Shown here: piece by piece, positions 1 through 8,233 of the stretch | Position numbering within the stretch: position 1 is the first letter of the stretch | Layout: each line of letters starts with the position of its first letter | Assembly (NCBI RefSeq): GCF_016862975.1 | Contig: NZ_BONZ01000115.1 | Location: 1-37,899 of the forward strand | Length of the DNA stretch: 37,899 nt | From: Rugosimonospora africana | GTDB lineage: Bacteria > Actinomycetota > Actinomycetes > Mycobacteriales > Micromonosporaceae | Reading direction: 5' to 3' | Position numbers and translations under genes: made by a program | The notes under the pieces: model-generated | The model's input: only the letters and a program-made list of their open reading frames with translations | The model's database searches: none | What the model was told of the DNA's origin: nothing

Positions 1-40
1 GCTAAGCAGAGCAAAGCGTCTCGCGCCCACACCGTCGGCT

Positions 41-73
41 CCCGGCTCGGCCACCGAGAGTAGCCGAGCCGGG
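41..73 (-). terminator. Hairpin terminator after the EEP-family gene
   Basis: An 11-bp perfect inverted repeat, CCCGGCTCGGC at 41-51 and GCCGAGCCGGG at 63-73, encloses an 11-nt loop. It lies about 35 nt past the stop of the minus-strand gene ending at 109. There is no T-tract, as is usual for actinobacterial terminators. The window edge hides whatever lies on the other side, so it could also serve a plus-strand gene. Confidence 0.6.
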
Positions 74-108
74 GCTTCCGGGGGCTGACGGGAGCGGCGA
101 CAGCAGGT

Positions 109-1158
109 CTAGGCGCGCGGGAACGTCAGCTCGGCGAACACCGCGCGGTGGTCGCTGTCCTCAATGGGGTGTACCGAGACCGAGCTGACGCCGATCCGCC
201 GGTCCGCCAGTACGTGGTCAGGGGTCACCCAGGGCAGCGGCGGCCCGAGGTACGGGAACGTGGTCGCCAGGCCCCGGCCCACGACATCGGCGGCGTCCCG
301 GTATCCGGTACCGAGAATGTGGCGCAGATCCGGAAAGTCGAGCGTCATGTTGAAATCGCCGAGCAGCAGCCGCACCGGCCCACGGGGGGTGGCCGGTGGG
401 ATGTTGCGTACTCCGGCGTTCCAGCACGCGGTCTGGGTGGGATCGACCGGCGCGCAGTAGTGGATCACGTCGATGGCGACCGGTACGGCGCCGGGCGGCT
501 GCACGGTCGCCAGGGTCTCGGTGAACGTGATCGGCAGCCGGCGGCGGCCGACGTTGGTCAGCGGGTACCGGGAGAACAGCGCGGTACCCGCCGGGCCGAT
601 CCACTCGGGATTGGCCGACCAGTACGGCAACATGCCGCCGAGCCCCGCGGTCATCAGCCGGTCGAGTTCCGGCGGGGTGACCTCCTCTAGCGCGAGGACA
701 TCCACCCGCTGTCCGCGGGCCAGGGACACCACCGGGGCCGGATCGGCGTGGCCCTCGCGCAGGTTCGCGGTCATCACGCGTACCGCCGGGCCCCGCGCCG
801 GGTCGGGTCCGCCGAACGCCCGCGGCGCCACGACCCCGACGAGCGCGACGAGTGCGGCGGCGGCCAGCGCGGCGGCCAGCCAGCGGCGGGCGGCCAGGGC
901 GAGGACGACCGGAATCACGGCGGTGAGCGCGGCGTACGGCACGACCGCCGGCTCCACCGTCAACGGGAACCGGTCCACGTGCAGGCCGAGCAGCCGGACC
1001 AGCGCGACGAGCGCCCACCCGGCCGACAGCGGCCAGCACAGCCGCGTCAGGAACCGCCGGAGGCGGCGCGATCCGGACAGCCGGTCCGGCGCGTCCACCG
1101 GCAGTCCTGACGGGGCGGTGGAGGTCGTCACTCGCGCACGATATCCGCCGGACCTCAA
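109..1158 (-). CDS. Membrane-anchored endonuclease/exonuclease/phosphatase (EEP) family protein
   Basis: This is a 349-aa protein from a TTG start. A GTG at 1131 is an equally possible start and neither has a clear ribosome site. The N-terminal third holds a basic segment and about three hydrophobic helices (roughly residues 38-60, 70-90 and 92-112). A C-terminal EEP catalytic domain follows from about residue 125. Visible EEP landmarks are ANLREG (Asn of the active site), ALEEV (metal-binding Glu), GDFNMT (catalytic Asp/Asn) and SDHRAVFAEL (catalytic His near the C-terminus). The layout matches the actinobacterial type with two or three membrane helices and an extracellular phosphodiesterase domain. 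The true substrate (DNA, lipid or phosphoester) cannot be read from the sequence. It is separated from the sugar-acid operon by 62 nt in the same direction and may be a passenger of it. The family call is firm; the function is not. Confidence 0.85.
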   Translation of the reverse strand: MRSGGYRARVTTSTAPSGLPVDAPDRLSGSRRLRRFLTRLCWPLSAGWALVALVRLLGLHVDRFPLTVEPAVVPYAALTAVIPVVLALAARRWLAAALAAAALVALVGVVAPRAFGGPDPARGPAVRVMTANLREGHADPAPVVSLARGQRVDVLALEEVTPPELDRLMTAGLGGMLPYWSANPEWIGPAGTALFSRYPLTNVGRRRLPITFTETLATVQPPGAVPVAIDVIHYCAPVDPTQTACWNAGVRNIPPATPRGPVRLLLGDFNMTLDFPDLRHILGTGYRDAADVVGRGLATTFPYLGPPLPWVTPDHVLADRRIGVSSVSVHPIEDSDHRAVFAELTFPRA

Positions 1159-1220
1159 AACCCGCCGGACCAGCGCATGAACTGAGCGTCAAACCACACG
1201 CGGTGGCGGGAGCACCACGG

Positions 1221-2078
1221 TCAGCGCATCGGTTCGCCCAGCGGCGCGTTGATGAACCCGCCGCCGACCAGGCTGTGCAGCGGGTCGGTCAGGTCCGGTT
1301 CGCCCTCGGCCGCGATCCGTGCCGCGGCGAACCGCTCGGCGTCCTCGGCCGGCTCGTAGCCCAGCGCCCGCGCGCCGGACAGCGAGAACCAGCGCCGGGT
1401 GTTGTCGGAGATCGCCCAGACCACCCGGAAACCGGGCTCCCGGTCGGCCAGCGCCGCCTCGACCAGCCGTGCCGCGTCGCTCGGCGCCAGCCAGGTGGCC
1501 AGGGCGCGGACGTCCGTCGGCTCGACGAAGCAGGTGCCGATCCGCAGCGCGGTGACATCGATGCCGTACCGGTTGTGGTACAGCGAACCCAGCGACTCGA
1601 TCGCCGCCTTGCTCCACCCGTAGTAGGTGTCCGGGCGGCCCGGCACGTCGCCCGGCAGGCCGTCGGAGCCGGGTGCCACGTCCGCCCGGCCGTAGAAGCC
1701 CACCGCGTGGTTGCTCGACGCGAGGATCACCTTCCGCACCCCCGCCTCGACGACGGCCTGCAGCAGGTTCTGGGTGCCCACCACGTTCACCGCGAGGATG
1801 TCGTCGAACGATGCCTCCAGGCTCAGCCCGCCGAGGTGGAGGACGGCGTCGACGCCCTGGCAGGCTTTCGCGACCGCGTCGGGGTCGGTGAGGTCGGCCG
1901 CGATGGTCTCCTCGCCGGATTGCGGGTCTTCGATTTCCACCAGATCGGCCAGCCGCACGATCCGGCCCTCGCGGGACAGCAGGGGGCGCAGCAGCCGACC
2001 CATGTTGCCGGCCGCTCCGGTTACGAGGAGCCGGTAGGTGTCTTCGCCATTCTCAGTGCCGGCCAACCCGTTCGCCAC
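1221..2078 (-). CDS. udh: NAD-dependent uronate dehydrogenase-like epimerase/dehydratase
   Basis: This 285-aa extended short-chain dehydrogenase probably oxidises a hexuronate (galacturonate or glucuronate) to an aldaro-lactone using NAD+. It shows the nucleotide-binding TGAAGNMG (about residues 20-27), an ASSNHAVGFYGR segment, the catalytic YYGWSK (YxxxK) pair, and RIGTCFVEPTDVR. The SNH..GFY and RIG(S/T)C..EP motifs are typical of uronate dehydrogenases rather than of sugar-nucleotide epimerases. The GTG start abuts GGAGG with almost no spacer, so a TTG at 2066 is an alternative start. It lies 62 nt after the sugar-acid dehydratase gene on the same strand and is the last catabolic gene of the transporter operon. 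Other oxidoreductases of this fold act on related aldoses, so the exact substrate is an inference. Confidence 0.75.
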   Translation of the reverse strand: MANGLAGTENGEDTYRLLVTGAAGNMGRLLRPLLSREGRIVRLADLVEIEDPQSGEETIAADLTDPDAVAKACQGVDAVLHLGGLSLEASFDDILAVNVVGTQNLLQAVVEAGVRKVILASSNHAVGFYGRADVAPGSDGLPGDVPGRPDTYYGWSKAAIESLGSLYHNRYGIDVTALRIGTCFVEPTDVRALATWLAPSDAARLVEAALADREPGFRVVWAISDNTRRWFSLSGARALGYEPAEDAERFAAARIAAEGEPDLTDPLHSLVGGGFINAPLGEPMR

Positions 2079-2090
2079 CCTCCGCGCGTC

Positions 2091-2117
2091 GGAAAAACGC
2101 GTATAGAAAACGCTTAC
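2091..2117. promoter_or_regulatory. Possible LacI-family half-sites between dehydratase and udh
   Basis: The 62-nt gap contains two near copies of a LacI-type half-site, GAAAAACGC (2092-2100) and GAAAACGCTTAC (2106-2117). The second is an imperfect dyad around CG. The surrounding bases are unusually A/T-rich for this window. A LacI regulator is encoded upstream at 8234-9271. An internal promoter or operator for udh is possible. The match to the CAAACGTTTG site near lacI is only partial. Confidence 0.3.
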
Positions 2118-2140
2118 CGTATGACGTCACATGGTATCCG

Positions 2141-3853
2141 TTACCGGGCATCCGGCTCCGGGGTCCGTCCGGGCGCCGCGAGGAAATCGAAATCGCATCC
2201 GGTGTCGGCCTGCATGATGTGCTTCGCGTGCAGAGCGCCGTACCCGCGCGGGTACCGGGCCGGCGGGCGGACCCAGGAGGCCCGGCGCCGGGCCAGTTCC
2301 GGCTCCGGTACCAGCAGATCCAACCGGCGATCGGCGGTGTCCAGCCGGATCATGTCGCCATCCCGGACGAGGGCCAGCGGCCCGCCGACGTTCGACTCCG
2401 GTGCGACGTGAAGCACGCAGGCGCCGTAGCTCGTGCCGCTCATCCGCGCGTCCGACACCCGTACCATGTCGCGCACGCCGCGCCGCAGCAACTTGTTCGG
2501 GATCGGCAGCATCCCGTGCTCGGGCATGCCCGGTCCGCCCTGTGGCCCCGCCTCGCGCAGCACCAGCACACTGTCCTCGTCGACCACGAGTTCCGGATCG
2601 TCGATGCGGTCGAGCAGATCCGCGTACCCGTCGAAAACCACCACCGGACCGGTGTGCTGCAACAGCCGCTGCTCCGCCGCGATGTGCTTGATGACGGCCC
2701 CGTCGGGCGCGAGGTTACCGCGCAGCACGGCGAGCCCGGCCTCGGCGGACAGCGGGTTGTCCCGCGGCCGGATCACGTCGTCGTTGTAGGTCTGCGCACC
2801 GGCGACCGCGTCGCGCAACGACTTCCCGGTGACCGTCGGGCGGTCGAGGTGCAGCAGGTCGTCCAGCCGGGCCAGCAACGCGCGCAGCCCGCCGGCGTAG
2901 TAGAAGTCCTCCATCAGCCAGGCGCCGCCGGGCCGGAGGTTGGCCAGCACCGGGGTGCGCCGGGCCGCCTCGTCGAAGTCGTCGAGCGAGAGCGGAATGC
3001 CGCCCCGGCGGGCCATCGCGATCAGGTGGATGACCGCGTTGGTCGAGCCGCCCAGCGCCAGTACGGTGGTGACCGCGTCCTGGTAGGCCTCCTCGGTGAG
3101 GATCCGCGCCGGGCGCCGGTCGGCCCACACCATCTCCACCGCCATCCGGCCGCTGGCCGCGGCCATCCGGGGATGCCCGGCGTCGGCCGCCGGGATCGAC
3201 GCGGCACCGGGCAGCGTCATGCCGAGCACCTCGGCGGCCGAGGTCATCGTGGAGGCGGTACCCATCGTCATGCAGTGGCCGGGGGAGCGCGCGATGCCAT
3301 CCTCCAACTCGTTCCACATCTGGTCGTCGACCAGGCCGGCGCGCCGGTCGTCCCAGTACTTCCACATGTCGCTGCCGCTGCCGAGCACCTGACCGCGCAG
3401 GTTGCCGCGGAGCATGGGCCCGGCGGGTACGAAGATGGCCGGCAACCCGGCACTGATCGCGCCCATCAGCAGCGCCGGGGTGGTCTTGTCGCAGCCGCCC
3501 ATGAGCACCACGCCGTCGACCGGGTACGAGCGGATGACCTCCTCGGCCTCCATCGACAGCAGGTTGCGGTAGAGCATCGCGGTCGGCTTGGTGAACGTCT
3601 CGCCGGCGATGGCGGACATCGGCAGCTCGATCGGGTACCCGCCGGCCTGCCACACGCCGCGCTTGACCGCCTCGGCGCGCTCGCGGAGGTGGAGGTGGCA
3701 CGGGTTGATCTCGCTCCACGTGTTGAGGATGCCGATCACCGGCTTGCCGGTGTGCTCCTCGGCCCCGATGCCGAGCTGCCGGGTACGCGCGCGATGGCTG
3801 AACCCGCGCACACCCTCCCCGCCGTACCACCGCTGGCTGCGCAGCTCTGTCAT
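2141..3853 (-). CDS. IlvD/EDD-family sugar-acid dehydratase (arabinonate/xylonate/galactonate type)
   Basis: This 570-aa [2Fe-2S]-dependent dehydratase removes water from a sugar acid to give a 2-keto-3-deoxy acid. The three cluster cysteines are in place: Cys52 in NPCHLHL, Cys121 in GGCDKT and Cys194 in GHCMTMG. The DK next to Cys121 carries the lysine that is carbamylated in the family and binds magnesium, and SDARMSGTSYG near residue 475 supplies the C-terminal catalytic serine. Length and the NPCHLHLRERAE stretch fit L-arabinonate/D-xylonate-type dehydratases better than true IlvD (branched-chain amino acid) enzymes. The ATG lies 3 nt after the preceding permease stop with AAGGGAT as ribosome site, so it is translated as part of the transporter operon. 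Together with the uronate-dehydrogenase-like gene it suggests aldarate or aldonate breakdown. The precise substrate is unknown. Confidence 0.88.
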   Translation of the reverse strand: MTELRSQRWYGGEGVRGFSHRARTRQLGIGAEEHTGKPVIGILNTWSEINPCHLHLRERAEAVKRGVWQAGGYPIELPMSAIAGETFTKPTAMLYRNLLSMEAEEVIRSYPVDGVVLMGGCDKTTPALLMGAISAGLPAIFVPAGPMLRGNLRGQVLGSGSDMWKYWDDRRAGLVDDQMWNELEDGIARSPGHCMTMGTASTMTSAAEVLGMTLPGAASIPAADAGHPRMAAASGRMAVEMVWADRRPARILTEEAYQDAVTTVLALGGSTNAVIHLIAMARRGGIPLSLDDFDEAARRTPVLANLRPGGAWLMEDFYYAGGLRALLARLDDLLHLDRPTVTGKSLRDAVAGAQTYNDDVIRPRDNPLSAEAGLAVLRGNLAPDGAVIKHIAAEQRLLQHTGPVVVFDGYADLLDRIDDPELVVDEDSVLVLREAGPQGGPGMPEHGMLPIPNKLLRRGVRDMVRVSDARMSGTSYGACVLHVAPESNVGGPLALVRDGDMIRLDTADRRLDLLVPEPELARRRASWVRPPARYPRGYGALHAKHIMQADTGCDFDFLAAPGRTPEPDAR

Positions 3854-3856
3854 GGA

Positions 3857-4726
3857 TTAATCCCTTCGATCGTCCGCCACCCGCGTCACCAACTGGGTCG
3901 GGTTGACGAACCGCAACGCGATCACCAGCAGTACCAGCATCGTCAGCATGTAGAGCACCGCCATCGCGTCCGTCGACTGGGGAGCCCGGATGCCGGCGCC
4001 GTAGTAGGCGTTGTAGAGCGCGACCACCAGGGTCTGGCTGTCGGTACCGGCGGTCAGATAGGTCAGCTCGAACATGCCGACGGTACGCACCAGCACCAGG
4101 ACGGCGGCGGCGAGCACCCCGGGCACCAGCAGCGGCAGCAGGACCCGCAGGAACACCGCGCGGGTCGTCGCCCCGCACATCCGCGCCGCCGCCTCGATCT
4201 TCGGGTCGATCTGTTCGATGAACGGCGTCATGGTCAGCACCACGAACGGCACCGAGGGCACGAGGTTGGCCAGGATCACGCCGGTCAGCGAGTTGGCCAG
4301 GTTGTACTTGTAGAGCACGGTGGCCAGCGGGATGCCGTACGCGATCGGCGGCACCATCACCGGCAGCAGGAACACGAGCATCACCAGTCGCTTGAGCGGG
4401 AACTGGCGACGGGCCAGCGCGTACGCCGCGGGGACGCCGATCACCGCGGCGATCACCACGACCGCGATCGACACCTCCAGGGTGACGATGAGTACGTCGG
4501 TGAGGTCGAACTCGTTCCACGCCTCGGACCAGTACTGCGTCGTGAAACCGGCCGGCCACCAGGTGCCGAACCACTGCGTGGAGAACGACTTGACCACCAC
4601 CGAGCCGACCACGCCGGCCAGGTTGATGAAGAAGAACGCCACGACGGCCCAGGTGATCCAGGTCGACGGGCGCCCGATCAGCCTGCGCCGCCCGACCACG
4701 TCGGGCGCGGCAACATCCGCACTCAT
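3857..4726 (-). CDS. ABC transporter permease, second subunit (PotC-like)
   Basis: This 289-aa membrane protein has about six transmembrane helices and a C-terminal-half EAA loop. The loop reads AAARMCGATTRAVFLRVLLP, the contact site for the ATPase. The family is the binding-protein-dependent permease group of polyamine/iron/sugar-acid importers (PotC/ThiP-like). The ATG is preceded by GAGGA at good spacing. It begins 28 nt after the partner permease and ends 3 nt before the dehydratase start, so the transporter and catabolic enzymes share one mRNA. It pairs with the permease at 4755-5717 to form the channel. The substrate is not readable from the permease; the operon content suggests a sugar acid or uronide. 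Confidence 0.87.
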   Translation of the reverse strand: MSADVAAPDVVGRRRLIGRPSTWITWAVVAFFFINLAGVVGSVVVKSFSTQWFGTWWPAGFTTQYWSEAWNEFDLTDVLIVTLEVSIAVVVIAAVIGVPAAYALARRQFPLKRLVMLVFLLPVMVPPIAYGIPLATVLYKYNLANSLTGVILANLVPSVPFVVLTMTPFIEQIDPKIEAAARMCGATTRAVFLRVLLPLLVPGVLAAAVLVLVRTVGMFELTYLTAGTDSQTLVVALYNAYYGAGIRAPQSTDAMAVLYMLTMLVLLVIALRFVNPTQLVTRVADDRRD

Positions 4727-4754
4727 GCCGGATCCTCGTTTCCCTGCGGTGCGC

Positions 4755-5717
4755 TCATCCCTTACCTCCCGACGAGCCGCGGTAGAGCCGGCCGCGGGCG
4801 AACAGCACGATCGAGATGACGATCAGCATCACGGCGGCCATCACCATCGCGATCGCCGATGCTTTGGAGTAGTCGTACTCCTGGTACGCCGCGTCGTACG
4901 CGGCGATGGAGATGACGTGTGTCGACCGCTCCGGATCGCCGAGCAGGACGGCCGACGGGAACACCGAGAAGGCCAGCACGAAGTTCAGGCAGAACGTCAT
5001 CGCCAATCCGGGCGCGAGCAACGGGAACACGATGTCGCGGAACCGTTGCCACCAACCGGCTCCCAGGGTCGCGGCGGCCGACTCCAGGCTGGGATCGATG
5101 CCGGACAGGTAGGAGAGGGTCAACAGGAACGCGAACGGGAATCCGCTGACGAGCAGCGAGAGCATCACGCCCCAGTAGTTGTGCAGCAGCGGTACCGGGT
5201 GGTCGATGTCGGTGATGTGCAGCGCGATCAAAATCTTGTTGAGCCAACCGGTACCGCTGAAATACTCGATCATCCCGATCGCGGTGAGCACGGTGCCCAG
5301 CGTGATCGGGATGACCAGGGCCGTGGTCAGCGCCCGCTTGCCGCGTACCCGGCCGCGCAGCCGGTACGCGATCGGCACCGAGGCGAGCACGTTGATGAGG
5401 GCGGCCGGCAGGCCGATCTTCAGCGTGATCCAGATGGTGTCGCGCTCGTACGGGTCGGAGAAGAACTTCTGGTAGTTGTAGAGCGCACCGCTGCCGTGCA
5501 TGGGCTGGAAGGACAGGCCGAGCCCGTACACGAACGGGTAGATGAACAGCAGGATGAGGAACACCAGACCGGGCAGCAGCAGGAGCAGGGTCCGGTCGAT
5601 GCCGCGCTCGGCGAGCCGGTGGGACAGAGCCGGGCGCCCGGTTCCGCCGGACCGCTCCGCGGTCGGTGCCGGCGGATTCGGTGCCGGCGATGTCGACGCC
5701 GACGTGACCGGTGTCAT
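4755..5717 (-). CDS. ABC transporter permease, first subunit (PotB-like)
   Basis: This 320-aa permease has a cytosolic Pro/Ser/Thr-rich N-terminus (residues 1-45) followed by about six membrane helices, starting with the very hydrophobic LLLLLPGLVFLILLFIYPF. The EAA-type loop is ATLGAGWWQRFRDIVFPLLA. The ATG at 5717 overlaps the ATPase stop in an ATGA arrangement, which fixes the start, since upstream codons in the same frame are inside the ATPase gene. It works with the permease at 3857-4726. The order (binding protein, ATPase, permease, permease) is standard for the PotABCD/FbpABC class. Substrate unknown; the context points to a carbohydrate acid. Confidence 0.88.
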   Translation of the reverse strand: MTPVTSASTSPAPNPPAPTAERSGGTGRPALSHRLAERGIDRTLLLLLPGLVFLILLFIYPFVYGLGLSFQPMHGSGALYNYQKFFSDPYERDTIWITLKIGLPAALINVLASVPIAYRLRGRVRGKRALTTALVIPITLGTVLTAIGMIEYFSGTGWLNKILIALHITDIDHPVPLLHNYWGVMLSLLVSGFPFAFLLTLSYLSGIDPSLESAAATLGAGWWQRFRDIVFPLLAPGLAMTFCLNFVLAFSVFPSAVLLGDPERSTHVISIAAYDAAYQEYDYSKASAIAMVMAAVMLIVISIVLFARGRLYRGSSGGKG

Positions 5718-6919
5718 GACGCGCTCGCCTCGGCAGCGGTCTCCTGCCCGGAACCCGTGGCGTCCGGCGCACCGGACTGCGGCGGGCCGGGTTGCGGGGA
5801 GATCGCGGTGGCGTCGGCGAAGATGAGCACCCGATCCTTCGGTACCCACACCCGGACGGTCTCGCCCCGCTCGACCCGCGTCGAGGTACGCAGCCGCAGC
5901 GCCTGCCCCTCCGGCAGTCGGGCCTGTACCGCGAGTTCCCGCCCGTGGTACTCGACGACCTCCACGCCGACCTCGATGACGTTTTCCGCGTCGGCCGGCG
6001 GTTCGCCGACCAGGAAGTCCTCCGGCCGGATCGCGACGGTGGCCGGGCCGGACCCGACGCCCTCGCCGGCCACGCCGGTCAGTTCGATGCCGAGGCCGCG
6101 CGCGGTCGCGTGGCCGCCCTCGCCCCCGGTGACGGTCATCGCGAACAGGTTGCGATAGCCCATGAACCCGGCGACGTACGGGTTGGCCGGCGACCGGTAC
6201 AGCTCCTCCGGCGTACCCACCTGCTGCACCACGCCCTCGCGCAGCACCACCAGACGGTCGGCCAGGGACAGCGCCTCCTCCTGGTCGTGCGTCACGTAGA
6301 CCGTGGTGAGGCCGAGCGACTGGTGCAACCGGCGGATCTCGGTGCGCATGTCCAGCCGCAGCGCGGCGTCCAGATTGGACAGTGGTTCGTCCATCAGCAC
6401 CAGCGGCGGTTCGATCACGATGGCCCGGGCGATGGCGACACGCTGCTGCTGGCCGCCGGAGAGCTGGCCGGGCAGCCGGTCGGCGTACGGCGCCAGCTGC
6501 ACCAGCCGCAGCGCCTCGTCCACCCGCGCCCGCGCCTCCTGCCGCGCGATGCCCCGCATCCGCAGCCCGAACCCGACGTTGCGGCGCACCGACATGTGCG
6601 GGAAAAGCGCGTAGTTCTGGAAAACCATGCCGAACCCGCGACGCTCGGGCGGCAGGGTGTCGACCCGCCGCTCGTCGAGCCAGATGCCGCCGCCGGACAG
6701 CGGCAGCAGGCCGGCCAGGCAGTTGAGTGCGGTCGACTTGCCGCAGCCTGACGGGCCGAGCAACGCGACGAATTCGCCACCGGCGATCCGCAGGTCGAGC
6801 CCGTCGAGCACGAGCTTGTCACCGAAGCGCCTGCTGACCTTGTCCAGGCGCAGGTGGGTGAACTGCCCCTCCCGGGCCGGTGCGCGCACCGGCCCGGGAG
6901 GGCTTGTCCGATCGGTCAT
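5714..6919 (-). CDS. ABC transporter ATPase (PotA/MalK-type with TOBE domain)
   Basis: This 401-aa ATPase powers the importer. Walker A is GPSGCGKS (residues 55-62), the Q-loop is in [11 protein letters not shown], the signature is LSGGQ (153-157), Walker B is LVLMDEP (174-180) and the switch histidine is H211. All are intact. The C-terminal region from about residue 285 is a TOBE-like beta domain ([12 protein letters not shown]). The ATG at 6919 overlaps the binding-protein stop (ATGA). An in-frame stretch continues well upstream, but that region belongs to the binding-protein gene. Codons 6-17 are made of a 36-bp perfect palindrome (6867-6902), so the message begins with a very stable hairpin that could limit translation or protect the upstream message. 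The N-terminal 20 residues encoded there are not conserved in the family. Confidence 0.92.
   Translation of the reverse strand: MTDRTSPPGPVRAPAREGQFTHLRLDKVSRRFGDKLVLDGLDLRIAGGEFVALLGPSGCGKSTALNCLAGLLPLSGGGIWLDERRVDTLPPERRGFGMVFQNYALFPHMSVRRNVGFGLRMRGIARQEARARVDEALRLVQLAPYADRLPGQLSGGQQQRVAIARAIVIEPPLVLMDEPLSNLDAALRLDMRTEIRRLHQSLGLTTVYVTHDQEEALSLADRLVVLREGVVQQVGTPEELYRSPANPYVAGFMGYRNLFAMTVTGGEGGHATARGLGIELTGVAGEGVGSGPATVAIRPEDFLVGEPPADAENVIEVGVEVVEYHGRELAVQARLPEGQALRLRTSTRVERGETVRVWVPKDRVLIFADATAISPQPGPPQSGAPDATGSGQETAAEASAS
6867..6902. repeat. 36-bp perfect palindrome inside the start of the ATPase gene
   Basis: The left arm CCCTCCCGGGCCGGTGCG (6867-6884) is followed without a spacer by its exact reverse complement (6885-6902). 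In the minus-strand mRNA this folds into a 16-bp G/C-only-rich stem with a GCGC tetraloop, starting about 17 nt after the ATPase ATG. It therefore lies between the binding-protein gene and the rest of the transporter. Position and strength fit an intra-operon control or mRNA-stability element. That role is inferred; the palindrome itself is directly visible. Confidence 0.95.
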
Positions 6920-8157
6920 TTCTTCGCCGCGCCGATCTCGGTGTCCCACTTGGCGAACGCCGCGACCTGCTTGTCCGCCGGCAGCGACGTCTCCTGCGGG
7001 TTGTTCGCGATGAGCGCGTCGTACTCCGGCCGGCCGTACTTGTTGATCGCGTCCTGGCTGGACTGCGGCGCCATGGACAGCGTCACGTCCTTCACCGCCG
7101 GGCCGGGGTAGAAGTAGCCCTTGTCGTAGGAGATCGCCTGCTGCTCCGGGGTCAGCATGAACTGGAGCAGGTTGAGGATCGCCGACAGCTTGTCCTTGTC
7201 GATGCCCTTGGGAACCACGGCATACTGCGCGTCGGTCACCCAGTGGAAGCCCTTGAGTGTAGTGATCTTCGTGGTGTTCGGTACGGTGCCCAGCACCCGC
7301 GGGTTGATGTCCCACCCGGTCGTACTGGCGATCATGTCGACCGTACCCTTGCCGATGTTCGTCATCGTGTTGGCCGTACCCGACTCGTAGGGCGCCGAGC
7401 ACTGGCCCAGTTCCTTGAGGTACGCCCAGGTCTTGTCCCAGCCGGTGTCCGGGTTCTTCGGGTCACTGTCGCCGAGGATGTACGGCAGGCCCATCAGGAG
7501 CGTCCGGCCGGGGCCGGAGTTCTTCGGCACCGCGTACTGGAACCGGCCCGGGTGAGCCTTGCACCAGGCGAGGAGCTCATCGGTGGTGGTCGGCGGTGTG
7601 GTCACCTTGGTCGGGTTGTATTCCAGCAGCGGACCGGACGGATATTCCACCAGCTCCACGCCGTATCCCTCGGCCAGTTCCTGCATCTTCTGCGCCGGGT
7701 CGGTGTAGTTGTTCATGTTCGACAGGTGGGAGCTGTAGTCCGTCATCTTGGTCCACAGGTTCTGCGCGATCCCGGCGGACAGTCCGTCGGTGCCGGTGAG
7801 CACCACGTCGATGTCCAGCCGGCCGGCGTCCTCCTGTGCCTTGACCTTGCCGGCCAGGTCCGGCGCCTTGCCGGTGGACGTCGTGATCTTGCTGACGATG
7901 TCCCCGTGCTGCTTGACGAAGTTGTCGAGCATGCCCTGGGTGAGCTGAAGATTGCCGGCCACGTCGAGGATGTTCAGGGTCACCGCCTTGGACGGCTTGT
8001 CCGGCACGTCGCCCGCGGAGACCGGTCCGTTGGACTTCGGGGCCGGCGCGCCGCAGGCGGTGGCGGCCAGCGCCGCCGCCGCGACCGCCGCGACCAGCCC
8101 GGCGCCCATGCGGCCCCGGCGGCGAGCGGTGCGGTAACCAATTGCTGAGTCACCCAT
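6916..8157 (-). CDS. Extracellular solute-binding lipoprotein of the ABC importer (PotD-like)
   Basis: This 413-aa lipoprotein captures the substrate outside the membrane. The signal peptide has a twin-arginine-like basic N-terminus (RTARRRGR), a hydrophobic core, and a lipobox ending LAATAC, with the lipidated Cys near residue 35. The rest is a two-lobed binding protein of the PotD/AfuA-like extracellular solute-binding class. A GTDGLSAGIAQNLW loop and YGVELVEYPSGPLLEYN are recognisable as family fold landmarks. The start is fixed by AGGAG 8 nt before the ATG. It lies 76 nt downstream of the LacI gene and overlaps the ATPase start by 4 nt. Ligand is unknown; the downstream enzymes argue for a sugar acid, uronide or oligouronide. 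Confidence 0.88.
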   Translation of the reverse strand: MGDSAIGYRTARRRGRMGAGLVAAVAAAALAATACGAPAPKSNGPVSAGDVPDKPSKAVTLNILDVAGNLQLTQGMLDNFVKQHGDIVSKITTSTGKAPDLAGKVKAQEDAGRLDIDVVLTGTDGLSAGIAQNLWTKMTDYSSHLSNMNNYTDPAQKMQELAEGYGVELVEYPSGPLLEYNPTKVTTPPTTTDELLAWCKAHPGRFQYAVPKNSGPGRTLLMGLPYILGDSDPKNPDTGWDKTWAYLKELGQCSAPYESGTANTMTNIGKGTVDMIASTTGWDINPRVLGTVPNTTKITTLKGFHWVTDAQYAVVPKGIDKDKLSAILNLLQFMLTPEQQAISYDKGYFYPGPAVKDVTLSMAPQSSQDAINKYGRPEYDALIANNPQETSLPADKQVAAFAKWDTEIGAAKK

Positions 8158-8233
8158 GTCGGGCTCTCCTGTCGTAGTCCAGGGGTGAATGAGCGCGACC
8201 GGTCAGGAGCTCGCCGGCCGTTCGTCACCCGGC

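Noticed and set aside
2219-4819. Very long plus-strand open frame (866 codons) antisense to the dehydratase and permease genes
   Set aside because: Composition is His/Arg/Gln/Gly/Pro-rich, it has no ribosome site or known domain, and the opposite strand encodes strongly conserved proteins. It is a G/C-driven shadow.
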